In this document: positions 16,630 through 24,314 of the stretch, piece after piece
How positions within the stretch are numbered: position 1 is the first letter of the stretch
How the letters are laid out: each line of letters opens with the position of its first letter
Assembly: GCA_023251895.1 (NCBI GenBank)
Contig: JAHEXX010000007.1
Span: 1 to 39,421 of the forward strand
Source: a bacterium
Lineage (GTDB): Bacteria; Actinomycetota; UBA4738; HRBIN12
Reading direction: 5' to 3'
Length of the DNA stretch: 39,421 nt
Translations under genes and position numbers: made by a program
The notes under the pieces: model-generated
The model's database searches: none
What the model was told of the DNA's origin: nothing
The model's input: only the letters and a program-made list of their open reading frames with translations

Positions 16630-17714
16630 GTCGCCCCCAGACGCACCGGCACGCGCCGCGCGCCCCAGTTCCCGGGATTCCCCTCGAAGATCCCGGCGCA
16701 CGGTGTCCCGCAGCGCATACAACGGCCGTCCGCCCCGAGGCTCCAGGCGCCGAGCTCGTACCAGTCCCGTTCGATGAGGACGCCGCCGCAGGAGTGGCAA
16801 TAGGTGCTCTGTCCTTTCCGGTCATACACGTTGCCGGTGAACGCGTAGCGAACCCCGTTCTCCACGGCGATGCGCCGGGCCCGGGTCAGCGTCTGCGGCG
16901 GGGTGGGCGGCCGGTCGCGCATCTTCCAGTCCGGGTGGAACGCCGTGAAGTGCATCGGCACGTCCGGCCCCAGCCGGTCCACCACCCACCGCGTCATCGC
17001 GTCGACCTCCTGCTCCGAGTCGTTCAGGTCGGGGATCAGGAGGTTCGTGATCTCGAACCAGACGTCGGTCTCGTGCTTCAGGTACTCGAGGGTCTCGAGC
17101 ACCGGCGCGAGGTGCCCGGCACAGACGTCGTGATAGAAGCCCTCGGTGAAAGCCTTCAGGTCGACGTTGGCCGCACCCATGTGCGCATAGAACTCCGCCC
17201 TCGGCTCGGGGCACATGTACCCCGCGGTGACGGCTACGGCATTGATCCCGAGCTCGTGGCAGGCCTGCGCGCAGTCGATCGCGTACTCCATGAAGATCAC
17301 GGGGTCGTTGTAGGTGAACGCCACGCTTCGACAACCTAGCTGCGCAGCCGCCCTGGCCAGCTGCTCTGGCGAGGCGGAGTCGGCGAGGGTGTCGATCTCC
17401 CGGGATTTCGAGATGTCCCAGTTCTGGCAGAACCGGCAGGCCAGGTTGCACCCGGCGGTCCCGAACGACAGGACGGCGGTGCCCGGCAAGAAGTGATTCA
17501 GCGGCTTCTTCTCGATGGGGTCGACGCAGAACCCACTGGAGCGGCCGTAGGTGGTGAGGACGATGGCGTCCCCCTGCCGGGCCCGCACGAAGCAAAGCCC
17601 CCGCTGCCCCTCGTTGAGCCGGCACGCCCGGGGGCACACGTCGCATTGCACCCGCCCGTCCTCCAGGCTATGCCAGTAGGTCGTCGGATGGCCGACGCCG
17701 GCCGCCGCGTCCAT
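16626..17714 (-). CDS. amrS: AmmeMemoRadiSam system radical SAM enzyme
   Basis: A 362-aa PflA-like radical SAM protein. The [4Fe-4S]/SAM motif is CNLACRFCQNW. The N-terminus has a second cysteine cluster, CDVCPRACRLNEGQRGLC, typical of this group. The C-terminus has two further CxxC pairs (YCHSCGG and CMRCGTPC) that may hold zinc or another cluster. FTYNDPVIFMEY, HFTAFHPDWKM and RRIAVENGVRYAFTGNV are characteristic of the family. The modification and substrate are unknown. The ATG at 17714 follows AAGGTGAG. It lies 7 bases after the small membrane gene and overlaps the Memo gene, so it belongs to a four-gene operon headed by a PspC protein. Confidence 0.92.
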   Translation of the reverse strand: MDAAAGVGHPTTYWHSLEDGRVQCDVCPRACRLNEGQRGLCFVRARQGDAIVLTTYGRSSGFCVDPIEKKPLNHFLPGTAVLSFGTAGCNLACRFCQNWDISKSREIDTLADSASPEQLARAAAQLGCRSVAFTYNDPVIFMEYAIDCAQACHELGINAVAVTAGYMCPEPRAEFYAHMGAANVDLKAFTEGFYHDVCAGHLAPVLETLEYLKHETDVWFEITNLLIPDLNDSEQEVDAMTRWVVDRLGPDVPMHFTAFHPDWKMRDRPPTPPQTLTRARRIAVENGVRYAFTGNVYDRKGQSTYCHSCGGVLIERDWYELGAWSLGADGRCMRCGTPCAGIFEGNPGNWGARRVPVRLGAT

Positions 17715-17721
17715 CTCACCT

Positions 17722-17991
17722 TCATGATGCACCCGCCGGGGGGGGCGCGACAGGGTCCGGGTCGGGAGATGGGTCCGGATCCTCGGCCGCGTCATGGCCC
17801 TCACGCTGCTCCACCGCATGCCGCACCGCGTATAGAACCAGCAGCATCCCGACGACGAGAACGGGGATCGACCAGACCCAGGTGAGCCGGATGTCGGCGG
17901 GGTCGACCCCTCCGCCCAAGAACGTGAGGCCGAGGAACAGGAACAGTGCTCCGAAGACCAGCGACGCGGGATCGAACCGGTGCCGCTTCAT
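17722..17991 (-). CDS. Small two-span membrane protein, 89 aa
   Basis: The protein has a short basic N-terminus (MKRHRFD), two hydrophobic helices (LVFGALFLFLGLTFLGG and WVWSIPVLVVGMLLVLYAV) and an acidic, proline-rich tail ending PDPDPVAPPPAGAS. Its ATG overlaps the PspC/LiaF-like gene stop by 4 bases (ATGA), and the radical SAM gene follows 7 bases after its stop. It therefore links the PspC gene and the AmmeMemoRadiSam genes in one transcript. No known domain is recognised; an accessory membrane subunit is plausible. Confidence 0.75.
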   Translation of the reverse strand: MKRHRFDPASLVFGALFLFLGLTFLGGGVDPADIRLTWVWSIPVLVVGMLLVLYAVRHAVEQREGHDAAEDPDPSPDPDPVAPPPAGAS

Positions 17992-19202
17992 CGTCCGCCC
18001 CCTGCGCCCTTCTTGTTCTTGTTGTGGTCGCGCGAGCCGTGCGCCCGGTGTTTCACCGGGACCGAGTAGACCCGCACATCCCCCAAACCGACCGCGAGGT
18101 CGAGCCTCAGCAGGCTGCCCTCCTGGGGACCGAACGCACGCGCGTCGGAAAGGCCCAGGCCCGACTCCGCGTGTGACCCGATCTGCAGCTCGCCGCCGCC
18201 CGCCTGGGCCCGGACCTCGACGCGGGTGCCCTCGGACACCTGCACCTGGATGCCGCCCGCACCCACGCTCGCCTCGATCTCGACCGGCCCGTCGCCCAGA
18301 CGCAGGCGGGTGAGGTCGAGGAACAGGGTTCCCTCCACCAGCCGGTACGGGGTCTCCACCTCCTGCAACGAACGCGGCTGCGCGTACCGGTCCCCCACCC
18401 CGCCCTCCAGGGGAACGTCGATCAGACTCGCCACCACGAGAAGTGGCAGCAGGAGGAGCCCAGGGAGGATCAGCCACCTGGCCCGACCGAACAGCGCGCC
18501 GGCGAGGAGCCCGGCCCCGATGACGACAAGCGGCAGCGCCAAGTACTGAGCGGCGGACAGCCGGAGGGCCCCGAGCCCGTCGAGCACCGCGGCGCCTCCC
18601 AGCGCCAGCAGCATCGCGCCGAGCGTGAGCGGGCCAAGCAAGGAACGGGGGCGCTTGGGGCGGGTCGCCGGAGGTGCCGGCGGAGCCGGCGGTGCCTCGG
18701 TTCCAGGCGGAGGGGAAGGCTCCGCCGGGGCACGTGGGAACCCGACCGCTGCGCCCGGCTCCTCGAGGCCCACCGATCCGCCGGGCACCGCGGTCGGCAC
18801 CGCGCGCTCAGCGTCCCGCTTGAACAGCGCTACACCCAGGCCGATCAGCAGGAACGCCCACACGACGTTCGGGCGCCACAGGCCGAACTCCCCCGCCAGG
18901 AACACCGCCCCCACCATCAACAGCCCCACGCCCGCCCACGAGGGCGCGTTGGGGAATCGCCGGGCCAACCGCTGCGCCGCCGAGTCCGGCAGATCCTCCC
19001 GGGGGATCAGACACCACAGCAGCAGGTAGATCAGGACGCCGAGGCCGCCCACCACCGTGAAGAGCACGAACCCAAGCCGGAACAGGATTGGACGCGCGCC
19101 CGTGTAGTCGGCCAGGCCGCCGGCCACCCCGGCCACCAGGCGATGGTCCCCACGCCTGCGAGGACGGCGCTTCGCGGGCTCCGGTGGTTCCATGGCCCTC
19201 AT
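17988..19202 (-). CDS. PspC-domain protein with LiaF-like C-terminal domain
   Basis: A 404-aa membrane protein. An N-terminal PspC domain (RLVAGVAGGLADYTGARPILFRLGFVLFT) has the usual paired helices. Two to four further membrane segments follow, interrupted by a Pro/Ala-rich linker (GTEAPPAPPAPPATRPKRP). The C-terminus is a beta-rich repeat (VEIEASVGAGGIQVQVS, RLDLAVGLGDVRVYSVPV) like the sensor domain of LiaF. LiaF-type proteins hold a LiaS-type kinase inactive until envelope damage. The ATG at 19202 has GGGGAG upstream; ATG 19193 is an alternative. It is divergent from a PspC-fused kinase, which supports a shared signalling role. Confidence 0.82.
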   Translation of the reverse strand: MRAMEPPEPAKRRPRRRGDHRLVAGVAGGLADYTGARPILFRLGFVLFTVVGGLGVLIYLLLWCLIPREDLPDSAAQRLARRFPNAPSWAGVGLLMVGAVFLAGEFGLWRPNVVWAFLLIGLGVALFKRDAERAVPTAVPGGSVGLEEPGAAVGFPRAPAEPSPPPGTEAPPAPPAPPATRPKRPRSLLGPLTLGAMLLALGGAAVLDGLGALRLSAAQYLALPLVVIGAGLLAGALFGRARWLILPGLLLLPLLVVASLIDVPLEGGVGDRYAQPRSLQEVETPYRLVEGTLFLDLTRLRLGDGPVEIEASVGAGGIQVQVSEGTRVEVRAQAGGGELQIGSHAESGLGLSDARAFGPQEGSLLRLDLAVGLGDVRVYSVPVKHRAHGSRDHNKNKKGAGGGR

Positions 19203-19237
19203 CCTTGTCTCCCCGGCCACGGAGCACCATCGGGTTC

Positions 19238-19283
19238 GACCCTGAAAGAACCCCGAGGGCCGCATCCGGCAGGTTTCAGGGTC
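19238..19283. promoter_or_regulatory. Perfect inverted repeat in the divergent PspC promoter region
   Basis: GACCCTGAAA (19238-19247) and TTTCAGGGTC (19274-19283) form perfect 10-bp arms separated by 26 bases, midway between the two divergent genes. The left arm is also nested in GGTTC-N10-GAACC (19234-19253). The most economical reading is two operator half-sites for the LuxR-type response regulator encoded at 20558. A cruciform or RNA hairpin is less likely given the long spacer. Confidence 0.6.
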
Positions 19284-19331
19284 ATCCCCGGTCGCGCCGG
19301 CGCTATGCGGTGTGAGAACATCGGCCGGTCG

Positions 19332-20561
19332 ATGCGACAGCAACCCCGAGCGGATCGTCGGGCCCCGAACCCTCCCTTCCTGCGGAGCGCCACCGATCAC
19401 GTGCTCACCGGCGTGGCCGGTGGGATCGGGGAGCGCCTCCGGATCAACCCCGTCGTCGTCCGGCTGGCCTTCGTGGTCCTCACGCTGGGCGCCGGGGCAG
19501 GGGCGTTCCTCTACCTGGTCGCTCTACTCCTGTCGGGGCGGCCCGACCCCGAGGCGCGGGCGGCCCGACCTCGCACCGGCGCCCTTCAGGCCTTCGCCGT
19601 GGGGCTGGTCGTCCTTGGACTCCTCCTGCTCCTGCGCGACGCAGGCCTGTGGCTGGGAGACGGATTCGTGTGGCCGGCGGCGCTGGCCGTGCTCGGCTCC
19701 GCGGTCATCTGGACCCGGGGCGACGAGGGCGAGCGGTCCCGCGCCGGGCGCGTCCTCGGGCGCCTGCCCCTCCGCATCCCGGGAACGGTGGCGCGCCGGG
19801 CCGGCGGGGTTCGGCTGGCTACGGGCGCCCTTCTCGTCCTGGCCGGCGCCGCGGCGTTCCTGTTCCAGAACCGGCGGCTCGACCTGTTGACGAACGCGCC
19901 CCTCGCGGTGGCCGCCGCGGTCCTGGGACTCGGCGTGATCCTCGCGCCGTGGATGTGGCGGCAGGCCCGCCAGCTCGCGGACGAGCGCCGCGAGCGCATC
20001 CGGTCGGAGGAGCGGGCCGATATGGCGGCCCACCTGCACGATTCGGTGTTGCAGACCCTCTCCCTGATGCAGCGGACCTCGGATCCCCGGGAGATGTCCC
20101 GCCTGGCTCGGGGCCAGGAACGGGAGCTGCGGACCTGGCTGTACGGCGGGACCCGATCCACCGACCCGTCCTCGTTGAGCACCGCGATCGACGCGGCAGC
20201 CGCCGACGTGGAGCGCGCCCACGCCGTGAAGGTCGAGGTGGTCGTGGTGGGCGACCGACCGGTCGACGACGCCCTGCAGGCCCTCGTCCACGCGACCCGC
20301 GAGGCCATGATCAACGCCGCCCGGCACTCGGGGGCGCGGGAGATCTCGGTGTACGTGGAGGTGGAACCCGGCTCCGTCGGCGCGTTCGTCCGCGACGAGG
20401 GAACCGGCTTCGTCCGCGGCGAGATCGGCCCCGATCGCCGGGGCATCGCCGACTCGATCGAGGGCCGCATGGCCCGGTTCGGCGGCGTCGCCGTCATCGA
20501 GAGCGCGCCTGGGCGGGGCACCGAGGTGCAGTTGCGCGTCCCGGCGGCGACGACCCGATGA
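19332..20561 (+). CDS. PspC-fused sensor histidine kinase, LiaS/NarL-type
   Basis: A 409-aa membrane kinase. A PspC domain occupies residues 18-68 (DHVLTGVAGGIGERLRINPVVVRLAF). Several further helices follow (about 84-102, 112-127, 160-178 and 188-208), then a HisKA_3 dimerisation helix with MAAHLHDSVLQTL (phosphoacceptor probably His236) and an HATPase_c domain with the N-box EAMINAARHSG and the G1 box DEGTGF. It should phosphorylate the regulator encoded next; the genes overlap as ATGA. PspC fused directly to a kinase suggests it senses the membrane state itself. ATG 19305 is an alternative start; neither start has a strong ribosome site. Confidence 0.88.
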   Translation: MRQQPRADRRAPNPPFLRSATDHVLTGVAGGIGERLRINPVVVRLAFVVLTLGAGAGAFLYLVALLLSGRPDPEARAARPRTGALQAFAVGLVVLGLLLLLRDAGLWLGDGFVWPAALAVLGSAVIWTRGDEGERSRAGRVLGRLPLRIPGTVARRAGGVRLATGALLVLAGAAAFLFQNRRLDLLTNAPLAVAAAVLGLGVILAPWMWRQARQLADERRERIRSEERADMAAHLHDSVLQTLSLMQRTSDPREMSRLARGQERELRTWLYGGTRSTDPSSLSTAIDAAAADVERAHAVKVEVVVVGDRPVDDALQALVHATREAMINAARHSGAREISVYVEVEPGSVGAFVRDEGTGFVRGEIGPDRRGIADSIEGRMARFGGVAVIESAPGRGTEVQLRVPAATTR

Positions 20562-21199
20562 CCAACCGGCGGATCCGGGTGTTCCTGGTCGACGACCACG
20601 GCCTGTTCCGCTCCGGCGTTCGGACCGAGCTGGGGAACGAGTTCGATGTGGTCGGGGACGCGGAGGACGTTCCTTCGGCGATCGAGGGCATCCTGGAGAC
20701 CCGGCCGGACGTCGTGCTGCTGGACGTCCACCTGCCCGCTGGCGGCGGTGCCGCCGTGGTTCTGGCGGTGCGCGAGAAGGCGCCCGAGGTCCGATTCTTG
20801 GCGCTGTCGGTCTCGGATGCACCGGCGGACGTGATCGAGGTCATCCGGGCCGGCGCCCGAGGGTACGTGACCAAGACGATCGCACCGGCGGACCTCGCGA
20901 ACGCGATCGGGCGAGTGCACGAAGGCGACACCTTCTTCTCGTCCCGCCTGGCCGGGTTCGTGCTGGATGCGTTCGCAGGGGTGGCTCCGCAGCTCGACCC
21001 CGAGATGGATCAGCTCACGGCCCGGGAGCGCGAGGTCCTGCGCCACATCGCGCGCGGGTACGCCTACAAGGAGGTCGCGCGGGCCCTGCACATCTCCGTC
21101 AAGACCGTGGAGACCCACGTCTCGGCCGTGCTGCGGAAGCTGCAGCTCTCGAACCGGTACGAGCTCACCCGGTGGGCGGAGGATCGGCGACTGGTCTAG
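20558..21199 (+). CDS. NarL/LuxR-family response regulator
   Basis: A 213-aa two-domain regulator. The receiver domain has the acidic pair in FLVDDHGLF, the phosphoacceptor Asp56 in VVLLDVHLP and the conserved lysine in GYVTKTI. The C-terminal LuxR HTH is LTAREREVLRHIARGYAYKEVARALHISVKTVETHVSAVLRKL. It is translationally coupled to the kinase (ATGA). The inverted repeat between the divergent PspC genes is a likely target, giving autoregulation and control of the PspC-AmmeMemoRadiSam operon (inference). Confidence 0.92.
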   Translation: MTNRRIRVFLVDDHGLFRSGVRTELGNEFDVVGDAEDVPSAIEGILETRPDVVLLDVHLPAGGGAAVVLAVREKAPEVRFLALSVSDAPADVIEVIRAGARGYVTKTIAPADLANAIGRVHEGDTFFSSRLAGFVLDAFAGVAPQLDPEMDQLTAREREVLRHIARGYAYKEVARALHISVKTVETHVSAVLRKLQLSNRYELTRWAEDRRLV

Positions 21200-21358
21200 T
21201 TCTGTATCGACTGGCCGGAGAGAAGGAACGCGGCGACCATCCCGTGATGGGCCCCCGAGCGCCGGGACCTTCGCCCTCGAGTGCCGCCCCTATCCTGCGC
21301 CACCATCCAGGAAGGCGGGGCTACCAGAGCGCCCCGCGTCGAACCGGAGGCTATCGCC

Positions 21359-22006
21359 ATGGGACTCGGGGCCCCGATAGACGAGATGCAGCAACGGCGC
21401 ATCGAACGCGCGGCGCAGGAGACACAGCTACGGCGGATCGAACTTCCGGCGGTCGCGGACCCGGCCCCACTCGGGCTGGCGGCCTTCGCCTTGACCACCT
21501 TCCTGCTCTCGGCCAAGAACGCTGGGTGGACCGACGGCGGGAACGCGTGGCTCGGGTTCGCCCTCGCCTACGGGGGCCTCGCCCAGCTCCTCGCCGGCAT
21601 GTGGGAGTTCCGCAACCGGAACGTGTTCGGCGCGACCGCGTTCTCCACCTATGGCGGGTTCTGGATCGGGCTCGGGCTGTACTCGCTGCTGGTCGAGTCC
21701 GGGAGCCCGAACGCTCTGAACGATCTGGGCTGGATCCTGCTGGCCTTCGCCATCTTCAACACCTACATGCTGCTGTGGAGCACCCGCGTGAGCGTGGCCG
21801 TGTTCCTGGTGTTCCTGACGCTCGAGGCGACCGAGGTCATCCTGTCCATCGGCTTCTTCTCGGACTCGGAAAGCATCATCAAGCTGGGCGGCATCGTGGG
21901 CATCGCGACCGCCGCCGTGGCCTGGTACGCCTCGGCCGCAGGAGTCGTGAACGGCATGGCCGGCCGTCAGATCGTGAAGGTCGGAGGGCCGATCTGGAAG
22001 GAGTGA
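21359..22006 (+). CDS. SatP/YaaH-type acetate transporter (GPR1/FUN34 family)
   Basis: A 215-aa inner-membrane protein with six predicted helices. The family signature NPAPLGL appears as DPAPLGLAAFALTTFLLS. YGGLAQLLAGMWEFRNRNVFGATAFSTYGGFW is the typical second block. Members carry acetate or succinate with protons. The N-terminal cytoplasmic tail (IDEMQQRRIERAAQE) is amphipathic. GGAGG at 21346-21350 sets the ATG at 21359 as the start. It stands alone, with 147 bases to the next gene. Confidence 0.9.
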   Translation: MGLGAPIDEMQQRRIERAAQETQLRRIELPAVADPAPLGLAAFALTTFLLSAKNAGWTDGGNAWLGFALAYGGLAQLLAGMWEFRNRNVFGATAFSTYGGFWIGLGLYSLLVESGSPNALNDLGWILLAFAIFNTYMLLWSTRVSVAVFLVFLTLEATEVILSIGFFSDSESIIKLGGIVGIATAAVAWYASAAGVVNGMAGRQIVKVGGPIWKE

Positions 22007-22154
22007 CCGCGGAGCGAGGATGTCGGCCGACTGTTAGACTCGCTCACGAACAGGCACTCGCCTGTGGTTCGCGTCGAGGGATCGATCGATGACGCCTCTC
22101 GTCACCGCTCCTCACTCCCACGGATCGAGCGAGACGTGAGAGGAGGCGGCCGAC

Positions 22155-22334
22155 TTGCCGGAGGCGAACGCGACATATTCGTGCCCGGTATGCGGGATCC
22201 TGCTGGCGGAGTCCGACTTCGGCAGGCCCGAGGACGACTACTACTGCCCGTTCTGCAGCACGCGGCAGGCCCCCCAAGCGGTACCTGCCGGAAACCGGCT
22301 CGCAAGCGCCGTTTCCTCGATGACGAAGGGATAG
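22155..22334 (+). CDS. Tiny zinc-ribbon protein, 59 aa
   Basis: The frame starts TTG at 22155, eight bases after a perfect AGGAGG at 22141-22146. The protein has CPVCG (residues 10-14) and, about 20 residues later, CPFC, a four-cysteine zinc ribbon with an acidic loop (RPEDDYY). The C-terminal half is unstructured. It ends three bases before the ATG of a second small zinc protein, so both are probably co-translated. It may act as a nucleic-acid or protein adaptor. No named family is recognised. The strong ribosome site and the cysteine spacing make it convincing despite its size. Confidence 0.75.
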   Translation: MPEANATYSCPVCGILLAESDFGRPEDDYYCPFCSTRQAPQAVPAGNRLASAVSSMTKG

Positions 22335-22337
22335 AGC

Positions 22338-22526
22338 ATGGCTGAGTTCATCTACGGGCAGAGCTCCAAGAGCGCACGGCTCGCCACCCATCCGTCGAGC
22401 CGCACCTGCTCGGAAGGGGGCTGCTCGACCACGCTCTCCATCTACAACCCTTCGGCCTATTGCTGGCTCCACGAGCCTCTCACGCCCCGGTCCCGCTTCT
22501 CCCCGAAGCGGAGGTTGACCCGGTAG
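22338..22526 (+). CDS. Small Cys/His protein with LSxYNP motif, 62 aa
   Basis: This 62-aa protein has the motif CSEGGCSTTLSIYNPSAYC followed by WLHE, a CxxxxC...CxxH arrangement that can bind zinc. The same LSxYNPxxxCWxH pattern recurs, as far as I recall, in short actinobacterial proteins of unknown function. AAGGG precedes the ATG by 7 bases, and the upstream zinc-ribbon stop is 3 bases away. The basic C-terminus (RSRFSPKRRLTR) could bind nucleic acid. It is probably one transcript with the upstream gene, and perhaps with plsC 45 bases downstream. Confidence 0.75.
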   Translation: MAEFIYGQSSKSARLATHPSSRTCSEGGCSTTLSIYNPSAYCWLHEPLTPRSRFSPKRRLTR

Positions 22527-22571
22527 CTACGGGTTGGCGGCCCTGCCCTGCGCCAGGGAAACTGCATCGCC

Positions 22572-23231
22572 ATGGATCGGGTTCCGGAGCTGGATGTCTG
22601 GTGGTTGCTGGCTCGTGCGACCGTGGGAACCGTGGCCAAGACGTTGTTCCGGGTTCGGGTCTCGGGCGCTAGGAACATCCCCGCTCGGGGCGGCGCCCTT
22701 CTGGCCTACAACCACGTCAGCGTGATCGACGCCATCTTCGTCGCCTTGCCCGCGGTCGAGCGCGGGCGGATCGTCCGCTTCTTCGCTCTCAGCGAGGACT
22801 TCGAACGGCCCTTGCTGGGGCGGGCGCTCCGCGGCCTCAGGCAGATCCCGATCCGACGCGGGGCGGGCGACTGGTCCGCCCTGCAGGAGAGCGCGGACGT
22901 GGTCGTCGGCGGTTCGCTCGGCGGGATCGCGCCCGAGGGGACCGTCGGCGACGGGATGCAGCTGCTGCCGGGGAACAAGGGGGTCGCCCGCATCGCGCTC
23001 CTGGGCGGTGAACCGGTGATCCCCGTGGGCATCTGGGGGACGCAGCAGCGGTGGCCAAAGGAGGGCCTGCGATTCACCTCGCCCGCCCGACCCGGCGTGG
23101 GGGTCGCCTTCGGGGCCCCCATCCACCCCGAGGGGAACCCGAAGCACCGCCCGGACGTCCAGGCCCTCACGGACCGGATCATGGGCGACATCGGAGACCG
23201 GGTCGTGGAGGCACGCCGTCTGGCGTCTTGA
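22572..23231 (+). CDS. 1-acyl-sn-glycerol-3-phosphate acyltransferase (PlsC-like)
   Basis: A 219-aa membrane-associated acyltransferase of phospholipid synthesis. Motif I, HxxxxD, is in YNHVSVIDAIF. Motif II is around PIRRGAGD. Motif III is APEGT and motif IV is VIPVGIWG. It would transfer an acyl chain to lysophosphatidate or a related acceptor. The ATG at 22572 follows GGGAAA. Strand and spacing suggest it may be read through from the two small zinc proteins. Confidence 0.9.
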   Translation: MDRVPELDVWWLLARATVGTVAKTLFRVRVSGARNIPARGGALLAYNHVSVIDAIFVALPAVERGRIVRFFALSEDFERPLLGRALRGLRQIPIRRGAGDWSALQESADVVVGGSLGGIAPEGTVGDGMQLLPGNKGVARIALLGGEPVIPVGIWGTQQRWPKEGLRFTSPARPGVGVAFGAPIHPEGNPKHRPDVQALTDRIMGDIGDRVVEARRLAS

Positions 23232-23266
23232 AGCGCGCGGTAGGTCGGGCCCCGAACGGCGGATGC

Positions 23267-23272
23267 TAGCCT
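23267..23272 (+). promoter_or_regulatory. Probable -10 element before the FkbM remnant
   Basis: TAGCCT ends 8 bases before the ATG at 23281 and there is no Shine-Dalgarno. The placement is the same as that seen before tnaA and the gene at 390. Confidence 0.3.
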
Positions 23273-23280
23273 CCTCGGAA

Positions 23281-23741
23281 ATGCCGGCCGATGCATCTCC
23301 ACTTCCCATCTCCTGGGCCCAGCACTGGGAGGATGTGCGTCTCTGGCGCGTTCTCGGGCGCCGGGATCCGGGCTTCTACGTCGACGTCGGCGAGATGGAG
23401 ACGTACGCGGATTCGGTCACGAGAGCCTTCCACGACCGACGACGACCTCAACCGCTGGTACGTCCGCTCCGAAGACGCCGGGCTCGCCGAGGTGCTCGCC
23501 CCGGAAGTGAACCCCCAGCTGGATGGGGTTCTCCGCCGCTGGTGGGAGGTCGCTCGGGAGGACGAGCTGGTTCGGGGGATGGAGGAGCTGAAAGCGGCTC
23601 ATCGAGCCGAGGTCGAATCTCTGCGCGAGAGGCTGGACACGCTGCTCGGATCCCGATCGTGGAGAGCGACGTCTCCCCTGCGGGCCCTGGGAAGCGCTCT
23701 GCGACGGCTCTTCTCTTGGCCGCCCGCCCGGGCGGTGCCGC
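23281..23741 (+). pseudogene. Decayed FkbM-type methyltransferase (internal deletion and frameshift)
   Basis: The first frame reads ISWAQHWEDVRLWRVLG, GFYVDVG and DSVTRAFHDR, the N-terminus of FkbM methyltransferases that decorate surface glycans. At about 23430-23450 the coding signal jumps to the +1 frame with LNRWYVRSEDAGLAEVL, which resembles the end of the same domain. A coiled-coil linker (EELKAAHRAEVESLRERLDTLL) and SRSWRATSPLRALG follow; the latter is common where such domains join glycosyltransferases. About 150-200 residues, including the SAM-binding core, are missing. The 3' end is lost near the convergent hydrolase gene. This is a remnant of a larger glycan-modifying enzyme, not a working gene. 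Confidence 0.65.
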
Positions 23742-24314
23742 TCAACGGGGGGTCTCGGGGCTGGGCACGAACTTCGGCCCGTGGCCGGGCACGATCACGT
23801 CGGCGAGACCCAGCACGCGCTCACGGCCGGCTCGAAGCAGATCGCGGTCGGAAGCCAGCGGGTCATCCGCCGGCCCCTCTGACGTCCACCAAAGGTGCGT
23901 GAACGCGATCAGGCCGTCGTCGGTCTTGACCAACGTCGTGACGTCCTGTGGCGTGTGACCGGGCGTTTCGATGAGCGAGACGTTCGGCGAGACCTGGAAG
24001 CCCTCTGCCGGTCGATCGATCCACAGGTCGCCCCGGTAGGTTGCCCAATGGTCGTGAACGCGCGCGTCGGGGAAGAGTCCGGCATTGACCGTGTGGTCCG
24101 GGTGGTGGTGCGAGAGCACGACGTCGGTGACGTCACCGGGCGCGACGCCAAGCAGGGAGAGCGGGTCGAGGATCGAAGCGACACCGGGCACCATGCCGGG
24201 GTCGATGACCACGAGCGCGTCGCCGTCGCGAACGAACCCCACCGTCGAAGCGACGCGTGACTCCGCGTCGGCCTCCCGCACGTACCCCTCGCACAGGATT
24301 TGCACTTCGGCCAT
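23742..24314 (-). CDS. Metallo-beta-lactamase-fold hydrolase
   Basis: A 190-aa MBL-fold protein. The metal-binding HxHxDH motif is SHHHPDHTVNAG; a second histidine is in ETPGHTPQD and a third in VIVPGHGPKF. The N-terminal strand VVIDPGM is typical. The bridging-aspartate region reads IAFTHLWW rather than the usual GDL, so the second metal site may be altered. It is close in size to MBLAC1-like hydrolases. The substrate is unknown; thioesters and RNA-related substrates are both possible in this fold. It stands alone, convergent with the FkbM remnant. Confidence 0.87.
   Translation of the reverse strand: MAEVQILCEGYVREADAESRVASTVGFVRDGDALVVIDPGMVPGVASILDPLSLLGVAPGDVTDVVLSHHHPDHTVNAGLFPDARVHDHWATYRGDLWIDRPAEGFQVSPNVSLIETPGHTPQDVTTLVKTDDGLIAFTHLWWTSEGPADDPLASDRDLLRAGRERVLGLADVIVPGHGPKFVPSPETPR

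Noticed and set aside
22047-22071. Hairpin CGAAC-AGGC/GCCT-GTG-GTTCG upstream of the small zinc genes
   Set aside because: The stem is interrupted by a bulge and has no T-run or recognised riboswitch pattern; it may be chance at this GC content.
22064-22345. 93-aa plus-strand frame overlapping the zinc-ribbon gene
   Set aside because: It is in a different frame, arginine-rich and without motifs, whereas the TTG-initiated frame has AGGAGG and paired CxxC motifs.
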